Translations under genes and position numbers: made by a program
Assembly (NCBI GenBank): GCA_046262435.1
Contig: JBHEMT010000123.1
Location: 1-14,861 of the forward strand
Source: JBHEMT01 sp046262435
GTDB lineage: Bacteria; Chloroflexota; Dormibacteria; Aeolococcales; Aeolococcaceae
Length of the DNA stretch: 14,861 bases
Direction of reading: 5' to 3'
In this document: in pieces, positions 6,635 through 14,861 of the stretch
Layout of the letters: each line of letters begins with the position of its first letter
Position numbering within the stretch: position 1 is the first letter of the stretch
Notes under the pieces: generated by a model
Seen by the model: only the letters and a program-made list of their open reading frames with translations
Told to the model about the DNA's origin: nothing
The model's database searches: none

Positions 6635-8863
6635 TCAGCCGGCCTCCTCGAGCACCACCAGCCCGGCGTCCCGCACCGCGAACAGCCGTGGCGGCCCCTC
6701 GTCGAACTTCACCATGACCTCCTCTCCGGATGCGCGAGTCATCGTCGAATGCATCACCGAGCCTTCGCCATGCCGGGGATGGTTGACCCGCATTCCCCGG
6801 GAGAAGCGCTGCGGAGGGTGCTCGACCGGGTTGGGCCGGGCCGCGTGGTCGTGCACCGCCTGGCGCACCGCGCCCGGGGTACGGACTCCCTGGACGGTGG
6901 GGGCGCCGGCGCGGCGGGGCACCTCGAGCAGCTCGGCAGGCAGGTCACCGAGGAAGCGCGATGCCTGGGCCAGCTGGGCCTGCCCGTAGAGGTGACGCCG
7001 AAAGGCGTGCAGCAGGTACAGCCGGCGGCGCGCCCGGGTGATGCCCACGTAGGTGAGGCGGCGTTCCTCGGCCACGCCGTCGTCGCCCTCCTCGAGCGCG
7101 CGGACGTGGGGCAGCAGCCCCTCCTCCATCCCGGCGATGAAAACCACCGGAAACTCGAGCCCCTTGACCTGGTGGAGGGTGATCAGGGTGATCCCCTGAA
7201 CGTTGTCGTCGAGGGTGTCGACGTCGCTCACCAGGGCGACGTTCTCGAGGAACTGGGTCAGCCCCTCCGGCGGGGGCACGTCGGCGTACTCACCGGCAAG
7301 GCCGATCAGCTCGGTGACGTTGGCCCAGCGCTCCTCACCTTCGGGAGTCCCGTCGCGGAGATGACGCTCGTAGCCGGTGCGGCGCAGGGTCTCCTCGACG
7401 AACTGGGGCAGAGGCAGCCGGGCGCTGAGCTGGCGGAGCTCCTCGAGCAGGACACCGAACTCCCGCAGCGAGACCGCCGCGGCTGAGGGAAGCGCTTCCT
7501 CGGAGAGCCGGCTCACCGCCTCCAGGGGGGACACCCCGCGGCGCCGCGCGATCCGCTCCAGCTCGGCCACGGTCTTGTCGCCGATCTTGCGCCGCGGGAC
7601 GTTGACGATCCGGCCAAAGGCGACCGGATCGCGGGGGTTGGCCACCAACCGCAGGTAGGCCATCACGTCCTTGACCTCGCGACGCTCGTAGAAGCGCATT
7701 CCCCCGACCAGCCGGTAGGGCAGCCCGCGGCGCAGCAGGGTGTCCTCGAAGGCGCGGGACTGAGCGTTGGTGCGGTAGAGCACTGCGCACTCGCTCAGGG
7801 AGTACCCCTCGCGGCCGACCAACAGCTCGATCTCGGCGGCGACAGTCAGCGCCTCCTCCTGCTCGTCGTAGACGGACAGCAGCCGCACCGGCTCGCCGCT
7901 CCCCTGGTCGGTCCACAGCTGCTTGGCGGCGCGCTCGGGGTTGTGCCGGATCACCGCATGCGCGGCGTCCAGGATGGTCTGCGTGGAGCGGTAGTTCTGC
8001 TCCAGGGTGATCCGCCGAGCCTCGGGGTAGTCGCGCTGGAAGGAGAGGATGTTCTGCACGTCGGCGCCGCGCCAGCCGAAGATCGACTGGTCGTCGTCAC
8101 CGACGACCGTGAGGTTGCGATGCTGCTCGGCGAGCAGGCGCACCATCTGATACTGCGCCTTGTTGGTGTCCTGGTACTCATCGACGAAAAGGTGGCGGAA
8201 GCGCGTCTGGTACGCCTCGCGCACCTCCGCCGCCGTGCTGAGCAGCTCGACGCAGCGCACCAGGAGGTCATCGAAGTCGAGGGCACCGGCGTTGGTGAGC
8301 ACCGTCGTGTACGCGGTGTAGGCCTGGGCGACGACCCCCTCGAAGAAGCCGTTGGCACCGCTCGCATAGCGCGCGGCGTCGAGCAGTTCGTTCTTGGCAG
8401 CGCTGATCGCGTGGCCTACCTTGGCCGGGGGGTAGCGTTTGTCATCGATGCCGGCCGCGGTCATGGCCCGGCGCAGGGCAGTCTGCCGGTCCGCCTCGTC
8501 GTAGATGCTGAAGTCGCGGCCAACGCCGATGGCGGCACCATCGCGGCGCAGGATCCGCACCCCGAGCGCATGGAAGGTGCCCAGCCAGATACCGCTGGCA
8601 TCGCTGCCCAGCAGAGCCCCGATCCGCGCCTTCATCTCCCGCGCGGCTTTGTTGGTGAAGGTGACCGCGCAGATCTCCGACGGGCGCACATCGCGGCTGG
8701 CAAGGACGTAGGCAATTCGCTGAGTCAGCACCCGGGTCTTGCCGCTGCCCGCCCCGGCGAAGATGAGCAGCGGCCCGTCGGGTGCCTCGACCGCCTCACG
8801 CTGCGCCGGGTTGAGCCCGGCAAGCAGCTCGCTGGGCGCGCTGGCCGGGCTCAGTGCCGGCAT
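6635..8863 (-). CDS. uvrD: UvrD/PcrA-type superfamily 1A DNA helicase
   Basis: This ATP-dependent 3'-5' helicase removes the incised oligonucleotide and UvrC after excision repair and clears recombination or transcription intermediates. It is 742 residues, normal for PcrA/UvrD. Visible motifs in order: Q-motif LNPAQREAV (17-25), Walker A AGAGSGKT (36-43), VTFTNKAAREM (67-77), Walker B DEYQDTN (228-234), motif III GDDDQSIFGWRGA (255-267), motif IV QNYRS (289-293), motif V TLHQVKGLEFP, and motif VI RRLTYVGITRARR. The last 50 or so residues (GMRVNHPRHGEGSV onward) form the small C-terminal Tudor-like domain of PcrA/UvrD that binds RNA polymerase. ATG at 8863 leaves a normal N-terminus. The gene starts 78 bases after groEL on the same strand; TAGAAT on the minus strand upstream could be a -10 box, without a good -35. 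pcrA is an equally valid symbol. Confidence 0.96.
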   Translation of the reverse strand: MPALSPASAPSELLAGLNPAQREAVEAPDGPLLIFAGAGSGKTRVLTQRIAYVLASRDVRPSEICAVTFTNKAAREMKARIGALLGSDASGIWLGTFHALGVRILRRDGAAIGVGRDFSIYDEADRQTALRRAMTAAGIDDKRYPPAKVGHAISAAKNELLDAARYASGANGFFEGVVAQAYTAYTTVLTNAGALDFDDLLVRCVELLSTAAEVREAYQTRFRHLFVDEYQDTNKAQYQMVRLLAEQHRNLTVVGDDDQSIFGWRGADVQNILSFQRDYPEARRITLEQNYRSTQTILDAAHAVIRHNPERAAKQLWTDQGSGEPVRLLSVYDEQEEALTVAAEIELLVGREGYSLSECAVLYRTNAQSRAFEDTLLRRGLPYRLVGGMRFYERREVKDVMAYLRLVANPRDPVAFGRIVNVPRRKIGDKTVAELERIARRRGVSPLEAVSRLSEEALPSAAAVSLREFGVLLEELRQLSARLPLPQFVEETLRRTGYERHLRDGTPEGEERWANVTELIGLAGEYADVPPPEGLTQFLENVALVSDVDTLDDNVQGITLITLHQVKGLEFPVVFIAGMEEGLLPHVRALEEGDDGVAEERRLTYVGITRARRRLYLLHAFRRHLYGQAQLAQASRFLGDLPAELLEVPRRAGAPTVQGVRTPGAVRQAVHDHAARPNPVEHPPQRFSRGMRVNHPRHGEGSVMHSTMTRASGEEVMVKFDEGPPRLFAVRDAGLVVLEEAG

Positions 8864-8941
8864 CCCGGCGGCGGTGCGCAGGCAGCCGGGGTCATGGCGT
8901 GATTCTAGGGATGTGCTGAATGAGGTCCGCCGGGCTTCGAG

Positions 8942-10642
<1,701 letters not shown>

Positions 10643-10650
10643 GCGCTAGT

Positions 10651-10656
10651 ACCTCT
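10651..10656 (-). promoter_or_regulatory. groEL ribosome binding site
   Basis: AGAGGT on the minus strand, 8 bases before the ATG at 10642. It supports that start and independent initiation of groEL within the groESL message. Confidence 0.7.
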
Positions 10657-10688
10657 GGCGTGAGTGGCGGAGGGCGGAGGGTCGCCGC

Positions 10689-10991
10689 CTAGTTGGCGGC
10701 GACGACCGCCAGGATGTCCTTCTCGGAGAGGATCAGGTAGTCGACGTCGTCGACCTTGACCTCCGAACCGGCGTACTTCGCGTACATCACCCGGTCGCCC
10801 ACCTTGACGTCGAGCTCGACCCGGCTGCCGGTGCGCTCGTTGAAGCGGCCGTTGCCCACGGCCTCGATGGTGCCCTCCTGAGGCTTCTCCTTGGCGGTGT
10901 CGGGAAGCACGATGCCGCTCTTGGTCATCTCCTCGCGCTCGAGGGGCTTGACGACGACGCGGTCGGCCAGGGGGCGAAGCTTCAGGGACAC
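10689..10991 (-). CDS. groS: 10 kDa co-chaperonin GroES
   Basis: GroES is the heptameric lid of the GroEL chamber. The protein is 100 residues, the normal length. It begins SLKLRPLADRVVVKP, has the mobile loop that docks on GroEL (EEMTKSGIVLPDTAKEKP, about 20-37), the GTIEAVGNGR turn, the roof-loop region, and ends with DYLILSEKDILAVV. The start is a GTG at 10991 with a strong Shine-Dalgarno, GGGAGGT, 4 bases upstream. It is the first gene of the groES-groEL operon, with a leader of about 50 bases that includes the upper CIRCE element. Confidence 0.99.
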   Translation of the reverse strand: MSLKLRPLADRVVVKPLEREEMTKSGIVLPDTAKEKPQEGTIEAVGNGRFNERTGSRVELDVKVGDRVMYAKYAGSEVKVDDVDYLILSEKDILAVVAAN

Positions 10992-10995
10992 AGGG

Positions 10996-11002
10996 ACCTC
11001 CC
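10996..11002 (-). promoter_or_regulatory. groES ribosome binding site
   Basis: GGGAGGT on the minus strand, 4 bases before the GTG at 10991. It is among the strongest Shine-Dalgarno matches in the window and fixes the non-ATG start of groES. Confidence 0.8.
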
Positions 11003-11019
11003 TTCTCGTGGAGAATTGG

Positions 11020-11046
11020 TTAGCACTCTCGGGTTGAGACTGCTAA
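11020..11046. promoter_or_regulatory. CIRCE operator (HrcA binding site), primary copy
   Basis: TTAGCACTC, a 9-base spacer, then GACTGCTAA. The CIRCE consensus is TTAGCACTC-N9-GAGTGCTAA, so this copy matches 17 of 18 arm bases, the one change being in the right arm. It sits over the predicted groES transcription start and in the leader, the usual position for HrcA repression relieved on heat shock. HrcA itself is not in the window. Confidence 0.95.
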
Positions 11047-11069
11047 CACTCTACCCCAGCGAGTGCCAG
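11043..11069. promoter_or_regulatory. Second, degenerate CIRCE-like operator overlapping the first
   Basis: CTAACACTC, a 9-base spacer, then GAGTGCCAG. Each arm matches the CIRCE consensus at 7 of 9 positions, with the core CACTC-N10-less geometry intact: CACTC-N9-GAGTG exactly. It shares 4 bases (CTAA) with the right arm of the primary CIRCE, so the centres are 23 bp apart. It covers the predicted -10 box and part of the spacer of the groES promoter. Confidence 0.6.
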
Positions 11070-11077
11070 CCTCGCAA
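11048..11077 (-). promoter_or_regulatory. Predicted groESL promoter
   Basis: On the minus strand, -35 TTGCGA (11072-11077), an 18-base spacer, and -10 TAGAGT (11048-11053). Transcription would start near 11041, inside the primary CIRCE. The -10 box is within the second CIRCE-like element. The fit between the promoter and both operators raises confidence beyond that of an isolated hexamer pair. Confidence 0.55.
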
Positions 11078-11081
11078 CCCG

Positions 11082-11097
11082 GGGGATCCTGATCCCC
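11082..11097 (-). terminator. Hairpin after the ZIP transporter gene, possible weak terminator
   Basis: GGGGATC and GATCCCC are a perfect inverted repeat separated by 2 bases (6 bp with a 4-base loop), 9 bases beyond the transporter stop codon and just upstream of the groES promoter. It would insulate the heat-shock promoter from upstream transcription. There is no T-run, so any termination would be inefficient or Rho-assisted. Confidence 0.35.
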
Positions 11098-11106
11098 AGT
11101 TGTCCC

Positions 11107-11946
11107 TCACCCCCCGACGGACTTGATCAGCAGGTCGGTGCCGTAACCGGCGAGGAAGCCGCAGAGCAGCCCGAGCATGCCCATCTGGTGGCTGCCGAGC
11201 TTGCGGCTCACATGCTGCAGCTCACCGATCACGTAGATGATCGCCCCCGCAGCAAGAGCCAGAAAGAGCACCGATACGGCCTTGGTCATATCGGAGGTGG
11301 CGCCGCCGATCTGGGTCACTCCGTAGCCGACCAACGTGCCGGCGAAGGTCGGGCCACCCCCCGCCAGCCCCAGCAGGGCCAGGAACCTCCAACTGGGACG
11401 CTGCCCGATCATCGGGCCGCTGACGCCGAACCCCTCGGTGATGTTGTGGAGGCCAAAGCCGATCACCAGCACCAGGAAGAAGCGATAGGCCCCCGCTGCA
11501 GCGGATTGGCCGATGGCCAGGCCTTCGGAGAAGTTGTGCAATCCGATCCCCGTGGCGATCAGCAGCGCGGTCCGCATCGGCCCCGCCAGGGGCGCCCGGA
11601 CCGGTCGGTTGGACATCGCTGCCATCGCCCCCGGTCCGGCCGGCAGCGGCCGGCGGCGGCTGACACGCTCGAAGAAAATCAGGCTGAACATTCCCACCGC
11701 GATCCCCGCCGCCAGCAGCAGCCCGAAGCCCGCGCCCGCCGCGGCAGAGACACTGAGCTTCTCCTCCACCGTCTCGCTGGCGTTGCGGATGACGTCGTAG
11801 AAGATGAACAGCAGGACACCGACCGCGCCCGCGGTGAGGAATGACATCAGCCTCGGCCCGGGCCGGCCCCAGCGAGCGATCGGCAACCCGAGGAGGATGG
11901 TCAGTCCGGCGATTGCGCCGAGGGCCGCCGTGGTGGCGAAGTTCAT
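11107..11946 (-). CDS. ZIP-family divalent metal transporter
   Basis: ZIP proteins import zinc, iron or manganese across the cytoplasmic membrane. This one has 279 residues with about eight hydrophobic segments (roughly 5-24, 34-51, 67-92, 126-146, 154-176, 187-212, 222-242 and 256-275), and a Pro/Arg-rich cytosolic loop at about 95-123 between the third and fourth. The paired metal-site motifs of the fourth and fifth helices are present: HNFSEG (H137, E141) and HNITEG (H167, E171). The proline common in this motif (HNxPEG) is Ser or Thr here. A GEL motif follows in the sixth helix region (E242). The metal cannot be predicted. ATG at 11946 is the first good start; no strong Shine-Dalgarno is seen. 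It lies 83 bases after tsaD and 115 bases before groES, interrupting a gene order normally contiguous in Actinomycetota. Confidence 0.9.
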   Translation of the reverse strand: MNFATTAALGAIAGLTILLGLPIARWGRPGPRLMSFLTAGAVGVLLFIFYDVIRNASETVEEKLSVSAAAGAGFGLLLAAGIAVGMFSLIFFERVSRRRPLPAGPGAMAAMSNRPVRAPLAGPMRTALLIATGIGLHNFSEGLAIGQSAAAGAYRFFLVLVIGFGLHNITEGFGVSGPMIGQRPSWRFLALLGLAGGGPTFAGTLVGYGVTQIGGATSDMTKAVSVLFLALAAGAIIYVIGELQHVSRKLGSHQMGMLGLLCGFLAGYGTDLLIKSVGG

Positions 11947-12029
11947 CGACTTAGCTTACGGGCAGGTGGCCCAGGCGCCGAGGCGCGTCGGGTCGCGCCG
12001 CTCGAGCACTACCGATGGCAGGACGGCGC

Positions 12030-13043
12030 TCACGCATATTCGTCGAGGGTTGGATCGACAGCCATTCCGGGGTCGTCCGCGCCCCGCAGCAGCCGCTGCC
12101 AGCCGGCGGCACCGATCATCGCAGCGTTGTCGGTGCACAGCGAGAGTGGCGGGATGGTCACCTGCAGCCCTGAGAAGTGCTGCTGCACAGCGGCCCTCAG
12201 GGTGCTGTTGGCTGCCACCCCGCCCACAACGGCGATTCGCTCGGAACCGAGCCGGTCCGCTGTGATGGCCAGGGCGTGAAGCAGCTGCGCGACGACGGCG
12301 GCCTGGAAGGACGCGGCGAGGTCACGCACAACCTCGGGTCGCCGTGGGGTGCCGGCGTCCGTGAGCTCGTCGGCCCCGAGGTCGCGGATGGTGTAGCGCA
12401 GGGCGGTTTTCAGCCCGCTGAATGACAGCCCGTCCGCCAAGCGCGTGCTCGGCAGGGGGAAGCGGGTGGGGTCGCCGCCCTCGGCGGCTCGCTGGATCTC
12501 GGGACCGCCCGGGTAGCCAAGCCCGAGCAGGCGCGCTGCCTTGTCGAATGCCTCCCCGGCCGCATCGTCGCGGGTGGACAAGAAGCGGGTGGCATGACCG
12601 TGCTCGCGCAGTTCGACCACGTCGCTGTGGCCGCCGCTGACCACCAGGGCCAGGTAGGGGGGCTCGAGCACGGTGTCACTCAGCCAGGCGCTGTAGACGT
12701 GCCCGGCCATGTGTGACACGCCGACCATGGGCAGTCCGCGCGCGATCGCCGCCGACTGCGCGAACAGCGCGCCCACCAACAGGCAACCGGCCAGCCCCGG
12801 GCCGCGGGTGACTGCCACCGCCCCCACGTCGTCCCAGCCGCCCGACAGCACCGCCAGGGCCTCGTCGACCACCGGCCCGATGGCCTCGAGGTGGGCACGG
12901 GCAGCGAGGTCGGGAACCACCCCGCCGTGCCGAGCGTGCAGGGCGATCTGCGACGAGACCACGTTGCTGAGCACCGATCTCCCCTCCTTGAGCACGGCCG
13001 CGGCCGTCTCGTCGCACGAGGTCTCGATCGCCAGGAGGTTCAG
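12030..13043 (-). CDS. tsaD: tRNA threonylcarbamoyladenosine (t6A) transferase subunit TsaD
   Basis: TsaD transfers the threonylcarbamoyl group from its AMP ester to A37 of tRNAs reading ANN codons, with TsaB and TsaE. It is 337 residues from this start, the normal length. Family marks: LLAIETSCDETAAAV at the N-terminus, metal ligands H111 and H115 (HMAGH), YLALVVSGGHS, GEAFDKAARLLGLGYPGGP, FSGLKTALRY, VGGVAANSTLR and CTDNAAMIG. The start is unusual. The family's N-terminus (MNLLAIETS-like) is met only by a CTG at 13043, whose last two bases overlap the rimI TGA (CTGA) and which has GGAG 8 bases upstream. No ATG, GTG or TTG lies in frame near there; the nearest is a GTG deep inside rimI. Translation is probably coupled to rimI. 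Confidence 0.96.
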   Translation of the reverse strand: MNLLAIETSCDETAAAVLKEGRSVLSNVVSSQIALHARHGGVVPDLAARAHLEAIGPVVDEALAVLSGGWDDVGAVAVTRGPGLAGCLLVGALFAQSAAIARGLPMVGVSHMAGHVYSAWLSDTVLEPPYLALVVSGGHSDVVELREHGHATRFLSTRDDAAGEAFDKAARLLGLGYPGGPEIQRAAEGGDPTRFPLPSTRLADGLSFSGLKTALRYTIRDLGADELTDAGTPRRPEVVRDLAASFQAAVVAQLLHALAITADRLGSERIAVVGGVAANSTLRAAVQQHFSGLQVTIPPLSLCTDNAAMIGAAGWQRLLRGADDPGMAVDPTLDEYA

Positions 13044-13591
13044 ACCGGGTACTCCGCTGAGGGCGCGCCGCCGATCCCGGGGACGTCGATGCCGGAGAAG
13101 ATGTCCATGAACTGACGCTTGAACGCGGGCGCATGGATGCTGTCGCTCCACATGATCACCGCGTCCTCGCCGTTGTCGGTGTAGTAACCGCGACGCCGGC
13201 CGATGCACTTGAAGCCGAACCATTCGTAGAGCCGGATGGCGTGGTCGTTGCCTGCTCTCACCTCGAGCGTCATCCAGCGTGCACCCAACTCGTAACTGCG
13301 CTGGATGAGGGCGGCGAAGAGTGTCTTGCCGTATCCCTTGCCCTGGTCGCGACGGCGCACGCCGATGGTGGTGACGTGGGCTTCGTGCACAACCTTCCAG
13401 AGGCCTGCGTACCCCGCGAGCTGACCATCCTCACGCAGCACGATGTACGACGCCTGCCGGTTCTGGGCGAGCTCGGTGGCGTACGCGTTGCGCGGCCAGG
13501 GCGACAGGAAGATGTCGCGCTCGATCACCTGGACGGCCGGGATGTCCTGCTGACGCATCGGCTCGATTGCGAGGCGCGGGACGACCTGCAT
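13040..13591 (-). CDS. rimI: GNAT acetyltransferase RimI (ribosomal protein S18 or N-terminal acetyltransferase)
   Basis: RimI acetylates protein N-termini, classically ribosomal protein S18, with acetyl-CoA. The protein has 183 residues. Family marks are ERDIFLSPWPRNAYATEL (24-41), the acetyl-CoA pyrophosphate loop RRRDQGKGYGKTL (79-91), LEVRAGNDHAIRLYEWFGF (109-127) and GRRRGYYTDNGEDAVIMW. A tail of about 35 residues after the GNAT fold is longer than in E. coli RimI (148 residues) and has no motif I recognise. An in-frame TAG immediately precedes the ATG at 13591, fixing the start, and GAGG lies just upstream. It is 68 bases after tsaB and overlaps tsaD by 4 bases. The substrate is inferred from the family; linkage with t6A genes is widespread. 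Confidence 0.95.
   Translation of the reverse strand: MQVVPRLAIEPMRQQDIPAVQVIERDIFLSPWPRNAYATELAQNRQASYIVLREDGQLAGYAGLWKVVHEAHVTTIGVRRRDQGKGYGKTLFAALIQRSYELGARWMTLEVRAGNDHAIRLYEWFGFKCIGRRRGYYTDNGEDAVIMWSDSIHAPAFKRQFMDIFSGIDVPGIGGAPSAEYPV
13052..13055 (-). promoter_or_regulatory. Ribosome binding site supporting a CTG start for tsaD
   Basis: GGAG on the minus strand, inside the last codons of rimI and 8 bases before the CTG at 13043. The spacing is near ideal and is the main local evidence for that non-standard start. Confidence 0.5.
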
Positions 13592-13659
13592 CTACCTCAC
13601 CACGAGGGCTGATCCGAAAGCCGAGTTTAACAGGGCTCAGCGCTCTGATCCGCGCCACG

Positions 13660-14277
13660 TCATGGATTCACCGCGCGGGGTGCGCCCATCGAGGCGCCTT
13701 CAGCGTGTGTCGCCTCCAGGCCCGCGGCGACCAGCGGCGCGGCAGCCAACGCCAACGGCACCGCCGCCGCGAGTGCGGCCACCGCGTTGACGCGAGAGAG
13801 CCCGGGCAAGGGGAGACCGGTGGTGGCGTAGACGGCGGTGCTGGGACCCAGCTCGCCAATGGCGCGCCTTTGGACAGCCGTCACCTGCACCGGCCGGCCG
13901 TCATGCTTCTTGAAGCTGGCGCAGTAGACGCCGCCCCTGCCGGCGTCGGCGATGACCAGGAACTGCCGCCCGTCAGGCTCGGCTGCCGCGGCCGCGACGG
14001 CGACGAGGCTGCCGATCCCGTGCAGCGGTAGGCCGCGGGCGGAAGCCACACCCAGAGCGGCGGCCATACCGCCCCGCACCCCCGTGTACGAGCCGGGCCC
14101 GGTGAGCACCACCACCGCCACGATCGACGCCGACAGGACGTCGGCGAGCACCGCCGGGAGCAGGGTGTCGAGGTGGCCGCCAGCGAGTGGGCGCTCGTTG
14201 ATCACCGTACCGGCGGTGTCGGTCGTCACCACCCATGCCGCCTCGCGGGAAGCGGTGTCGAGGGCAAGCACTGTCAC
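13660..14277 (-). CDS. tsaB: t6A biosynthesis protein TsaB
   Basis: TsaB is the ASKHA-fold partner that dimerises with TsaD and scaffolds the t6A transferase. It has about 205 residues, slightly short of E. coli TsaB (231), the shortening lying in the C-terminal half. Family marks: VTVLALDTASREAAW at the start, the segment TGPGSYTGVRGGMAAALGVA (59-78) typical of TsaB, and LPLHGIGSLVAVA. GTG at 14277 is chosen because it overlaps the tsaE stop as GTGA and gives the standard N-terminus; ATG at 14307 would add ten atypical residues within tsaE. No strong Shine-Dalgarno precedes it, so initiation is probably coupled to tsaE termination. The tail, rich in Ala, is poorly conserved. Confidence 0.93.
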   Translation of the reverse strand: MTVLALDTASREAAWVVTTDTAGTVINERPLAGGHLDTLLPAVLADVLSASIVAVVVLTGPGSYTGVRGGMAAALGVASARGLPLHGIGSLVAVAAAAAEPDGRQFLVIADAGRGGVYCASFKKHDGRPVQVTAVQRRAIGELGPSTAVYATTGLPLPGLSRVNAVAALAAAVPLALAAAPLVAAGLEATHAEGASMGAPRAVNP

Positions 14278-14759
14278 GGGCGGCCCGAGACGTGCATTGC
14301 AGCCCACGCCTCAGCGAGGTGCGCGGCGGCACCCTCGTGCATGCGCAACTCGCGGCGATGGTGCATGTTCACAGGGGCATCGAGACTCAGCGTGGCCGTC
14401 ACCAGGCGGCTGAGGTCGGCGTATTCGGCCCACTCCACCACCACCGCCCCTTCCTCGAGCGCGTTGTCGAGGTCGAGGAAGTCCAGTGACGGAGCGGGCC
14501 CCAGCCTGTAGAGGTCCACGTGGTGCAGGGTGAGATGGGCGCACCGGATGGGCTGATGGAGGATGAAGGTGGGGCTTCGCACGGTCGAGCCACCGCCGCC
14601 GGCCCCGGCCGCGATGCCCCGCACCAGGCACGTCTTGCCGGCCCCGAGCGGGCCGTTCAACGCCAGCAGGTCACCTGCGCGGAGGACCCGCCCGAGCGAC
14701 GCACCGTACGCTTCGGTGGTCGCAGGGTCGTCGCTGCGCAATACGTTGAGGCGATTCAC
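14274..14759 (-). CDS. tsaE: t6A biosynthesis ATPase TsaE
   Basis: TsaE is the small ATPase that binds TsaB-TsaD and resets the complex between t6A cycles. It has 161 residues, the usual size. Walker A is GPLGAGKT (36-43), followed by RSPTFIL (61-67), HVDLYRLG (80-87), and VVVEWAEY (106-113), all in the family's standard order. The start is GTG at 14759, overlapping the upstream thiL stop as GTGA; its own stop overlaps the tsaB start as GTGA. It is therefore embedded in a translationally coupled chain. Confidence 0.96.
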   Translation of the reverse strand: MNRLNVLRSDDPATTEAYGASLGRVLRAGDLLALNGPLGAGKTCLVRGIAAGAGGGGSTVRSPTFILHQPIRCAHLTLHHVDLYRLGPAPSLDFLDLDNALEEGAVVVEWAEYADLSRLVTATLSLDAPVNMHHRRELRMHEGAAAHLAEAWAAMHVSGRP

Positions 14760-14861
14760 GAGAAGTGCGCTGCTCGGCCAGCCGGCAGAGGCAGGTTTGT
14801 TCCACCGGCGCAGTCGAGAAGGCGAACGCCGGCATCGCCCACCAGCGCACCGACCCAGGTG
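14756..14861 (-). CDS. thiL: Thiamine-monophosphate kinase, C-terminal fragment at window edge
   Basis: Only the last 34 residues lie in the window. They read VGALVGDAGVRLLDCAGG, then end LPAGRAAHFS before TGA. This resembles the C-terminal end of ThiL, where a G-x-hydrophobic strand, a G-V-x-hydrophobic strand and a closing G...HF are typical. ThiL phosphorylates thiamine monophosphate to thiamine diphosphate. thiL next to tsaE fits a common bacterial arrangement. The call is from a short fragment and is provisional; the reading frame and its GTGA overlap with tsaE are clear. Confidence 0.65.
   Translation of the reverse strand, partial: TWVGALVGDAGVRLLDCAGGTNLPLPAGRAAHFS

Noticed and set aside
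11982..11999. Terminator between tsaD and the ZIP gene
   Set aside because: GGCGCG and CGCGCC can pair around six bases, but there is no T-run and such pairs are common by chance at this GC content.
13044..13223. Extended TsaD starting at 13223
   Set aside because: It would overlap rimI by about 180 bases and add residues unlike any TsaD N-terminus.

Overview
The window is a gene-dense, high-GC stretch of bacterial chromosome with no RNA gene, mobile element or CRISPR array that I can see, and no gene-free gap above about 110 bases. The tsaE-tsaB-rimI-tsaD-(zip)-groES-groEL order, CIRCE control of groES, an actinobacterial-style GroEL tail and an EspI-like MinD/ParA ATPase point to Actinomycetota or a neighbouring high-GC terrestrial lineage such as Dormibacterota or Chloroflexota. 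I cannot fix the phylum from sequence alone.

Layout, left to right. (1) Positions 1-5103, minus strand, read in the order ligA (NAD-dependent DNA ligase), a proline-rich MinD/ParA-like ATPase, then uvrC, which runs off the left edge. (2) Positions 5214-6581, plus strand: a cyclopropane-fatty-acid synthase family methyltransferase, divergent from ligA and the only plus-strand gene. (3) Positions 6635-8863, minus: a UvrD/PcrA helicase, convergent with the methyltransferase. (4) Positions 8942-10991, minus: groES-groEL, with a promoter and two overlapping CIRCE operators at 11020-11077. (5) Positions 11107-11946, minus: a ZIP-family metal transporter between tsaD and groES. (6) Positions 12030-14861, minus: thiL (C-terminal end only), tsaE, tsaB, rimI and tsaD, a tightly packed t6A tRNA-modification operon with 4-base start/stop overlaps.

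Functionally, three enzymes of nucleotide excision repair (UvrC incision, UvrD displacement, LigA sealing) lie within about 9 kb. TsaE, TsaB and TsaD form the threonylcarbamoyl-transfer complex for tRNA position 37, whose partner TsaC/TsaB2 is not in the window. GroES-GroEL is the heat-inducible chaperonin.

Most of this is ordinary housekeeping DNA. The points most worth a second look are the doubled, overlapping CIRCE operator; a probable CTG start codon for tsaD overlapping the rimI stop; the EspI-like ATPase away from any visible type VII secretion genes; the combined histidine plus (GGM)8 tail of GroEL; and an Ala/Arg-rich insertion in UvrC. I found no convincing new defence or mobile system.
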